Origin: Branchiostoma floridae
Lineage: Eukaryota; Chordata; Leptocardii; Amphioxiformes; Branchiostomatidae
Assembly: GCF_000003815.2 (NCBI RefSeq)
Contig: NW_023365881.1
Span: 288,689-352,688, forward strand
Direction of reading: 5' to 3'
Length of the DNA stretch: 64,000 nucleotides
In this document: piece after piece, positions 57,201 through 64,000 of the stretch
Layout: each line of letters begins with the position of its first letter
Position numbering within the stretch: the stretch's first letter is position 1
The notes under the pieces: model-generated
The model's database searches: none
Told to the model about the DNA's origin: nothing
What the model saw: only the letters and a program-made list of their open reading frames with translations
Position numbers and translations under genes: made by a program

Positions 57201-58463
57201 CATAGAGGTGTCAGCCCCGTTGGAGCTAGTAGCGATGGACTTCCTAACCTTAGAAAAGTCGTCCAGTGGGTACGAACATGTATTGGTGATCGCGGACTGC
57301 TTCACCAAATACGCCGTGGCGGTTCCTACTAAGAATCAGACGGCCGTAACCACCGCCAAGGCCCTGTGGAAGCACTTTATTTTGCCGTATGGGTTCCCCC
57401 AACGCTTGCACTCAGACCGAGGCGCGAATTTCCAGTCTGAGACCATCCAAGAACTCTGTAAGCTCTATGGATCCGTTAAAATCTCAACAACTGCGTATCA
57501 CCCGATGGGTAACGGTCAGATTGAGCGCCTAAACCGCACTCTGCTAGACTTGCTAGGGACGTTAGAGAAAGATCAGAAGCGACGCTGGCCTGAATACATA
57601 TTTGAGTTGGTAAGCGTATACAATAATACCCCCCATAGCAGCACTTCGTACAGTCCGTACTTCATGATGTTTGGGAGGCACCCTCGACTGCCTATCGATT
57701 TAACCTTAGGGTTAGATCCGGAGGAAAGTGACGGGGAACCGAGCCCCGATGACTGGGTTAGAGAGCACCATCAGAGGTATTGTTACGCGTACGCCCGGGC
57801 GAAAGAATACTTGGCTCGGACCGCCGCCGCGCGTAAGAAGATGTTCGATAGGACAGCCAAAGAGGCCCCATTACTACCAGGTCAGAGGGTGCTAGTGAAA
57901 AGTAAATGTAAAGGAAGGAAGAAAATACAAGACAGATGGGAAAAGGTTCCCTACGTGGTTAAAGAGCAGCCCAATCCAGACATACCGGTGTATGTCGTAC
58001 AATCAGAAGACAGTAAAGGTCCGATACGGAAGCTACATAGAGACATGTTAACACATTGCCTCTTTGGGACGGGGCCCAGTGCGCGAGCAGAGCGTAGAGC
58101 TAGGAGACTACGCGCGAGGGCAGACGCGACAGAGTCCCAAATTAATGATTCAGCGGGAGGGGATACAGAGGAATTTGGTTTTTGTTTATTAAATCCCGGC
58201 TGGTTCCTTGCAGACGAAGAACCGAGTAATAATGCGGTCAATCCAGAGTTAGATAGTCAAAACGATGTCACAACCGCCACAAGTCAGGGAGAGGTGAGCT
58301 TAAGCCCTCCCGCTGAGACCTTGGCTGGCGATAATGCAGAAGGACAGGCCTTGCCATCTCGGGGCGTGACCCATCCTTCATCGCGTAGAGATGGAGAGGC
58401 AGCGCCAGCAGTTTTATACGTGCCCCAAGTAGAAACTAGTAAAGAGGTAACATCTGGTGCCCC
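54184..58463 (+). CDS. pol: Pol polyprotein (protease, RT, RNase H, integrase), cut by a gap
   Basis: The frame is open from 54184, is -1 relative to gag and overlaps gag by about 49 bases, so expression by -1 frameshifting is likely. Protease: LLDTGS with DTG at 54439-54447. RT: CVDYRKLNARTHRDAFPLPR, LDLASGYWQ, then catalytic YLDD at 55846-55857. RNase H: YTDASNDGLGAVL (D at 56293) and TDNNPL. Integrase: HHCC region at about 57040-57165, catalytic D57238, D57415 and E57523 (a DD35E spacing by codon count), YHPMGNGQIERLN. A basic C-terminal region (LPGQRVLVKSK) follows. No chromodomain was recognised. No stop occurs before the gap; the true C-terminus is unknown. Confidence 0.93.
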
Positions 58464-58563
58464 NNNNNNNNNNNNNNNNNNNNNNNNNNNNNNNNNNNNN
58501 NNNNNNNNNNNNNNNNNNNNNNNNNNNNNNNNNNNNNNNNNNNNNNNNNNNNNNNNNNNNNNN

Positions 58564-60237
58564 ATTTGTTGTACGATATGATCGGATGACAGATACAGTA
58601 GAGATACAGTCGCTGTAGGAGGCGTGTCCATGATGTATATACCGTGAATAGAATTAGGTTCCGTACGCGAGGAAGTCTGGTTTTACTTAGCTAGTTTCAA
58701 GTTTAATCGAAGGAGGCAACTAATCATAGCAGTACTAACTCCGTTGCCTAGAGTTTCAAATCGGAAGTTATTCGCCCCGGGGTCGGGATATTAGCCGAAT
58801 ACGTTTTACGTTTGCATTTCCTAACTCAATAGCAAATAGTAGGGGTTGGAGAGCTTGACCCTCATTAGAGCCGACGCCAAGAGGAATGTAGATTTGACGT
58901 CGAGATAGCCTTGTGCTTGGCGAACCGCCAAAGCTATTATAGTTGGTTTTGTAGTTTTAATATGAGTGCGTCAGGAAATTAGATGAGTTCAGAAGTTGGA
59001 GAAATGTTGGGTAGGAGGAAACCCAGACGCTCCAAAGTTTATGTAGGAGGAAACCGAGAAACTCCAAGGTTTATGTAGGAGGAAACCGAGAAACTCCGAA
59101 GTTAGTGTAGGAGGGAACATTGACACTCCGATGAGTTGACCTCGGGCGACCGCTGTGATCTCTTCCAGTCGACACTCCTGACGTGGAAGGTAGTCTTCCC
59201 TGACTAGCTAGTGCGTGTAGTCCCACAGCTGACAGCTGTGGGCGTGACCAAATCGGGGCACGTGCAGCTGGCAGGTGGGGTCCTGACACCGAGGGAGGGA
59301 GGGGATTACCAGGGGTGGGTCCTGAGAGGAATACGCTAGGCCGCTAGCAAGTGTGAAACCGATTTCACAGGATACAGAAGTATTAATTGATGAAAAATGT
59401 GGAAGAATTCAATTGGACACCCAATTGACGCGACTTTTATCGCGCGACGCCGGGCCATTCATCTGTCGTTCCAGGGTGACAAGCCACACCGGCTCCATCC
59501 GTGGTGTCACGTTCAATGACCTGTCGATCTCATCAGGGGTCACGGGCGGACACCCAAATGGTGATGGATATGGTCCAGTAGGAAGTCCGTCAAAGCAGGG
59601 GGGTGGTCATTGCCCAGAGAAGGAGGGCAGTCGAGAAGAAGCGATACTACGAAAAAAAAGAGAATTAAAACAGTTTGGCCAGAGTGGAAGGCCAGCAGGA
59701 CCCGCTGTCTCGGGATTTAGATGTAAACAGTCGGTATCGACGATCTATAGTTAAGATGACTAGTTTGATAAGTTGAAAACCGGTAGTTAGGATCTTAAGT
59801 AGTGGTTGTTTTAATGAAAAGGCCCAGACAGTTTAATCATAGGCACGTAGCGTTGGTAGGAATGGCATTGGACACCCAAGGCCGTCTACAGTCTGTGATA
59901 AGGCAGCTGGCGCCAGCTTTACACCTGTGAGCCAACGTTCTAGTATAAAAGTAGGCGAACTAGTTGATTTGCTATTTTTGTTGGACCGGGTTGGGGAATC
60001 GCATTGTTTGCTCTGTCTCTTCCACATAGGTCCACCGCCTCCGGAGTGGCACAGTCATGGGAAGCTTTCCGAGCCAAAGCCGTGGCGGCGGTCGTTCTAC
60101 TGAGGGCCGAGTCGTCGCCTCCACTCCGATACAGAACGACCTCAGACCGGCGGCCGACGAGAGTGCAAAAGGGCGCCCGGAGAAGAACCTCGAGGCGGCC
60201 GAGAGGAACAGGGTAGCCGGCAGTGACTCTCCCGCAC
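58564..60237 (+). other. Post-pol region, mostly without recognisable coding
   Basis: After the gap the visible frame stops at about 58581. A tandem repeat of about 35 bases (GTAGGAGGAAACCGAGAAAC) lies at about 59000-59115. A 133-residue plus-strand frame at 59353-59754 has no motif. A further frame at 60057-60305 overlaps the next ORF. Confidence 0.4.
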
Positions 60238-61125
60238 ATGGACCGAAACACGGGCCCAATGGATCGTCGGGAGGAAGAGCGATCCCAAGGCCCCCCACCA
60301 CTTGAAGGAGAGGACGGTACTCTATTCGAAGACCACGATGTGCGTGGGAGGACTGAAGGAGAGTATACCGCGATCGGCCGTATGAACGCGATGTGCGAGG
60401 AAGCCCTCCAGGCACAAGAGACTGAAGCCGTTGCACTACCAGACCCGGCCTGGGTGAATGCCTTTGAACACAACCGACAAATAAAGGCCGCCCTAGAGCA
60501 GTTCCGTCGGGGTGCACGCCGGATCCAGAGCCGGCTACTGATGGAACTGCTACGGTGCGTTCCGAGCCCGCACCCGTGCATTCACCAGCTGATGATTATC
60601 GACGAATGGGGACACCAGGACGATATCGTAATCCGGCCATACCCAGGGTACCCGCCTGGAAGGGGCGAACGCTTCGACTATTGCGCGGAGATTGCGAAGC
60701 TGGAGCAACAAATTTACGACGAGAAGCGCCTACTCGCGGACGACGAGCAGATCATCCGACACACCCTCAGGCAGGTGGGAGGAAGGCGAGTCCATCCAGC
60801 GTTGTTTGACATCATGTATGGGGTGGGCCCAGGCCTCGTACCCGGAGTAGGGGGTACGGGTGAACCCGACGGAGACAAATACTCCCCACGCAGAGGCAGG
60901 CGCAAGGCCAACAGGGGCGGACGCCGCCCCAGACCAATGAACGCAGGTCCAGGTGGAGTAACCGCTGCACGTATGCCGATGAACGCTGGCCCTTGGGGGG
61001 TAAACGATGTGCCGATACTGACGAACGCTGTTCCGGTAAGAGCGTGTGCTGCTCCGGTGCTGGACCAGTCCCAGACGGAGGTACAAGAACGCCGCTATGA
61101 ACTTGAACAATACAAACCTGACTGA
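60238..61125 (+). CDS. 3' accessory ORF of the retrotransposon, function unknown
   Basis: The first ATG in the open frame is at 60238 (MDRNTGPMDRREEERSQG); the stop is at 61123-61125, about 295 residues. The N-terminal third is charged. The middle has RMNAMCEEALQAQ and HNRQIKAALEQFRRGARRI. A heptad-like helix (EIAKLEQQIYDEKRLLADDE) follows. The end is rich in Gly, Pro and Arg with repeated MNAGP. It has no signal peptide or membrane segment, so it is not a typical envelope. It lies between pol and the 3' LTR where accessory or captured genes are found. A nucleic-acid-binding structural role is possible, but only as inference. Confidence 0.5.
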   Translation: MDRNTGPMDRREEERSQGPPPLEGEDGTLFEDHDVRGRTEGEYTAIGRMNAMCEEALQAQETEAVALPDPAWVNAFEHNRQIKAALEQFRRGARRIQSRLLMELLRCVPSPHPCIHQLMIIDEWGHQDDIVIRPYPGYPPGRGERFDYCAEIAKLEQQIYDEKRLLADDEQIIRHTLRQVGGRRVHPALFDIMYGVGPGLVPGVGGTGEPDGDKYSPRRGRRKANRGGRRPRPMNAGPGGVTAARMPMNAGPWGVNDVPILTNAVPVRACAAPVLDQSQTEVQERRYELEQYKPD

Positions 61126-61931
61126 CTCTGGGTTAAAAAAGTTAGAGTAGCACCAATGGTTGTATTAGCGTAGGGAAGTATAGAGTGGGGTATCCGGAGT
61201 GTATATAGGATGGGTCACTCCCAGGGGGTCGCGACCCTGCTCCACCAAATCAAAGGTCAGCTCATGTTACGAAAATCCCACGTAGGTAAGTTTTAGTTAA
61301 GTTATTTTTATTTTTATTGTGTGTTAACCATGATGGTACCACTTAAGGTTTAAAGAGTAAGGGATAGCCGGCACGTACGCGCCTGTAACTTTTCCCTCAC
61401 CGGTACCACGGGATGAAAGTATTGAAAATGACCCGTCCTTGGGTCTAGCATGCCCTTTTCTTGCGGAAGGCTGTTGTTGTATTGTGACTGTGGGGAGCCC
61501 CTGTAGCAGGGCAGCACTCCCTCCTCGAGTATCTGTCGCATGAGTGACATGGGTGTTTATGGCTGTCCACTTTCTTCACGAACGGGCCTCTTCTTCTTTA
61601 TTTACGCGTGAATTATTGTAACGAAATTGAATGAGTAGTTACTGAGTTTTCGATTGCTACCTTAGGAACGGTCGCAGTTGATACGGGACTACGTTAAAAC
61701 TATCGATTTTTAGGCAGGAGTTACCTAAAGTCTTGTAAGGGGGTCTCCGCCTCTCCCCACCGTAAAAACGCGACTATGTCCCGTTTGATTTGAAAATGCA
61801 GGATGAATTCCTGTGGTAATTTCAAGGTCGTCGAATGCTGCGATGCCTGTGATGATGGCATTCTTCGCCTGGCGAGTATCTTCGGGGAAGTAAATCTCCC
61901 CGCGTAACGAAATGTAAAAAAAAAATGGTGG
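61126..61931. other. Retrotransposon 3' region
   Basis: Nothing firm is seen. Minus-strand frames occur (61350-61550, 61721-62041), and the antisense block described next follows. Confidence 0.35.
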
Positions 61932-62562
61932 CTAAAGAACCACCTCATAGATATGACGACCACAGGCAACACCGGCACTGCCTTGTTTCCCTTGTAGCGT
62001 GTGTCGGGCGCCTTCGAACGTTGTTTCCGTAATGCCTGCAAACGTGAATTGTACTGTTCCCACCATTTCGTGGTCGGGTAGGCACGGTTGGGCTTCTTTA
62101 TCGCCGTCGGGGACTATCAGGTACAGAAAAATGTCTCTATGTCCCCCCTGAAATATTCGCAAAACCTGCTGATATTAATGTCTATGCGAGTTTCGACAGG
62201 AATCGTCTTCCTGCTCGGTGGCGTACTTGCTACCCTCCTCGGGTTGACTCCATTTTCCAATAATTCCCTCGCGGCTAGATAACAGTATAAGGTACTAATG
62301 TAGACCTTACGAAAGTCGCTGTACTTGTCGTGTCAGTAAAGAGGGTTGGAAATTCTAAAGGTTGAATGAAGTGTGTATAGTGCTCAAAAATGATGTCTCT
62401 CTGTTGATTTTCTCGGAGGTTGGTCCCTCTGAGTTTGAAAAGCTGGTTTGAGAATCTCAAGAAACCAGACATAAAGTTTTTATCTTCAACGTTAGCCATG
62501 CATTTCGGTAGAATTGCCGAGTAGGTTATCTTCATGGCACTGCTTGGGGACTCGGTCTCCAT
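61932..62562 (-). CDS. Possible antisense ORF block, function unknown
   Basis: On the minus strand an ATG at 62562 opens 95 residues (METESPSSAMKITYS...) to a stop at 62275. Further frames at about 62265-62120 and 62162-61932 (DIFLYLIVPDGDKEAQP) have protein-like composition but are offset by a stop and a frame change. Either this is a captured, decayed or spliced gene in antisense, or the frames are chance. No family is recognised. Confidence 0.3.
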
Positions 62563-62730
62563 ATGTTATCGTATGTTATCCATGTATTAGAATGTACCCA
62601 TATGTTATTCGTATTATTTTTGTTTAATTATTATTCTTAGTATTACAACCATGTATAACCTCATTTACTGTGGTTTCACTGTTGTAACGGAATTTGAGAG
62701 GTCATAGCGTCGGGGACAACGCTATAATTC

Positions 62731-62740
62731 AGCAGGGGGG
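62731..62740 (+). other. Polypurine tract
   Basis: AGCAGGGGGG immediately precedes the 3' LTR, the position where plus-strand DNA synthesis is primed. Confidence 0.75.
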
Positions 62741-63622
62741 TGTAAGGATAGATTTATTGAGATAGTAGGGTTGCTTCCGCAAGTAACCGTGAAACATTGT
62801 TATTCTCTAGAGTGGCCGGGAAGCAATGATTACCACCAGACCAGCGGGTCGAGCACCCCTGTAGTGAATTAGCTTTGGAACTCGTCGGCCCTACTGTACT
62901 CGGGGGATCGACGGAGATAGTTAACCTAAGAGGTTGTATGTCAAGGGAACATATGTTATAGAGGTCACGGGACCTGTCACTTGTACTTAAGAAGCTGCGA
63001 CGGTAGCACTTGGGAAAGCCCCTAGCGTTCCTTGTTTGTTTTGGATATCAACTACTTGTCGAACACTGCTCATGCTCAAAAGACGCTGACTGATATTATT
63101 GATTATTGCGAGGACCAAATTGGGGAAGTCCCGTATCCCACATTTACCGGTTGCAAAGGACACGAACCCATCACCAATTATCCAAAGGTTGGGGCCAAAT
63201 TCACTATTAATGGGACTTTTATTAGAGGAAAAGCGAGTTAACCACGATTTCTGCTTCGAAATGTCCGTCAAAACTGACAGTAAGAACTCAAAATGATAAA
63301 TGAGAAATACCAAAACCGATTTATGTTGACCAATGGCCGATTGCATTTTATATCGTTTCGGACCAAATTTGGGTGGAGGCGGACACCAAAATCTAGGAAA
63401 TAAAAGTTGGGAAACACTTAGCAAGAACAAGAGTTTTTGGGCCTAAGGGCCACACACTGCCTCGCCTGAAGAATCTGTCCACGACTTGAGCAGTTCTGGA
63501 ACTTTGTAGGACTTACATCCTGCTTTCCCGGGAGCTACCATACCGCAGAGACTTTCTGGAACTGTCGGTGATGATCTGAATAAACCCCGGTGATCGAACA
63601 TTTTGCGGGCCCCGGCCTTTCA
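62741..63622 (+). repeat. 3' LTR (882 bases)
   Basis: It appears identical to 50605-51486 wherever the two were compared by eye. Confidence 0.95.
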
Positions 63623-63724
63623 GATATTGTGAAGCTAGTAAGAATGTCAGAAATTGCATACACAGTGACAATACTACGATATTAAATGAAGGGGTATATC
63701 AGTATGATGATGTATATCAGTATA
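63622..63724. repeat. Right copy of the 102-103 base flanking duplication
   Basis: It matches 50502-50604 and is followed by CAATCATACAATATTAG, presumably the undisturbed flank. Confidence 0.95.
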
Positions 63725-64000
63725 CAATCATACAATATTAGACTGCTAGTGTGACAACTGGCCTTTAGTAGATTTTTTATCGGCTAATGTTATATTTAAA
63801 TGTTATTACTAGAATTGATATTATTACAATTAACTATAATTCCGACCAATTCTGTCAGCTTAGATCGCCTAAAACTACTAAATACGATTATGACTGATGA
63901 TTTCTGAGAGTATATATCCAAAGGATAATCTCTAAAAAATCAATCAATGACCAAGTGTAACAAGGGTCTTAAACAACCTATATACCACAGGAATTAGGTG
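63725..64000. other. AT-rich flank
   Basis: Nothing recognisable is seen. Confidence 0.4.

Larger units (their letters stand above)
50605..63622 (+). mobile_element. Ty3/Gypsy-type LTR retrotransposon, apparently complete and young
   Basis: The element has two 882-base LTRs (TGTAAGG...CTTTCA), two small leader ORFs, gag, pol in the order protease-RT-RNase H-integrase (Gypsy order), a purine tract AGCAGGGGGG (62731-62740) next to the 3' LTR, and about 4 kb of extra sequence after pol. The LTRs look identical, which implies recent insertion. One scaffold gap lies near the end of pol. No envelope-like gene with membrane segments is visible. Confidence 0.92.

Overview
The window looks like invertebrate-chordate genomic DNA, most probably a cephalochordate (amphioxus, Branchiostoma-like). 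This is inferred from style and not from a database search. The signs are tandem C2H2 zinc-finger genes without KRAB, a LINE whose reading frame carries a 2A-like motif, tRNA-derived SINEs, many MITEs and intron-rich host genes. Four 100-base N runs (10866-10965, 39758-39857, 48508-48607, 58464-58563) are scaffold gaps of unknown true size.

Layout. 1-1722: 3' part of a CACTA/EnSpm (Tnp2-type) transposase. 3267-4398 (minus): a gene combining an RFX-like winged helix with DBF4-type motifs, interrupted by one in-frame stop. 4642-8700: a MITE, duplicated non-coding blocks, an ATCCGT-rich satellite-like stretch and a 5'-truncated LINE. 8873-11459 (minus): a LINE with a 2A motif, inserted into a spacer unit of the zinc-finger cluster. 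11830-31100: four tandem paralogous zinc-finger genes (A-D, all plus strand). Each has a copy of the same upstream block containing a DR1-like nuclear-receptor site, the same untranslated first exon with donor GACGAG|GTAAGA, and a start exon encoding GHPGNET repeats. Gene A is frame-damaged, B is intact with two coding exons, and C and D are single-exon coding fusions. Intron 1 of gene C holds a 1.78 kb inverted-repeat-bounded element carrying about 25 palindromes at a roughly 31-base period. Intron 1 of gene D holds nested inverted repeats.

34371-39058: a 4.7 kb structure bounded by inverted arms of about 230-250 bases, containing a pogo-like MITE and four tandem repeats of about 220-240 bases. 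41422-43762 (minus): a five-exon, 469-residue membrane-anchored sulfotransferase-like gene whose splice phases all agree. 43985-49672: SINEs, a MITE, a CA microsatellite and the last two exons of a cytochrome P450 whose upstream exons are not visible. 50605-63622: a complete-looking Ty3/Gypsy LTR retrotransposon with 882-base LTRs that appear identical, two small related ORFs before gag, gag, a pol frame reached by -1 overlap, a 3' accessory ORF and antisense ORFs. It is flanked by a 102-103 base direct duplication.

The host genes do not form a pathway. The common theme is recurrent local duplication and transposon invasion around an actively diverging zinc-finger cluster.
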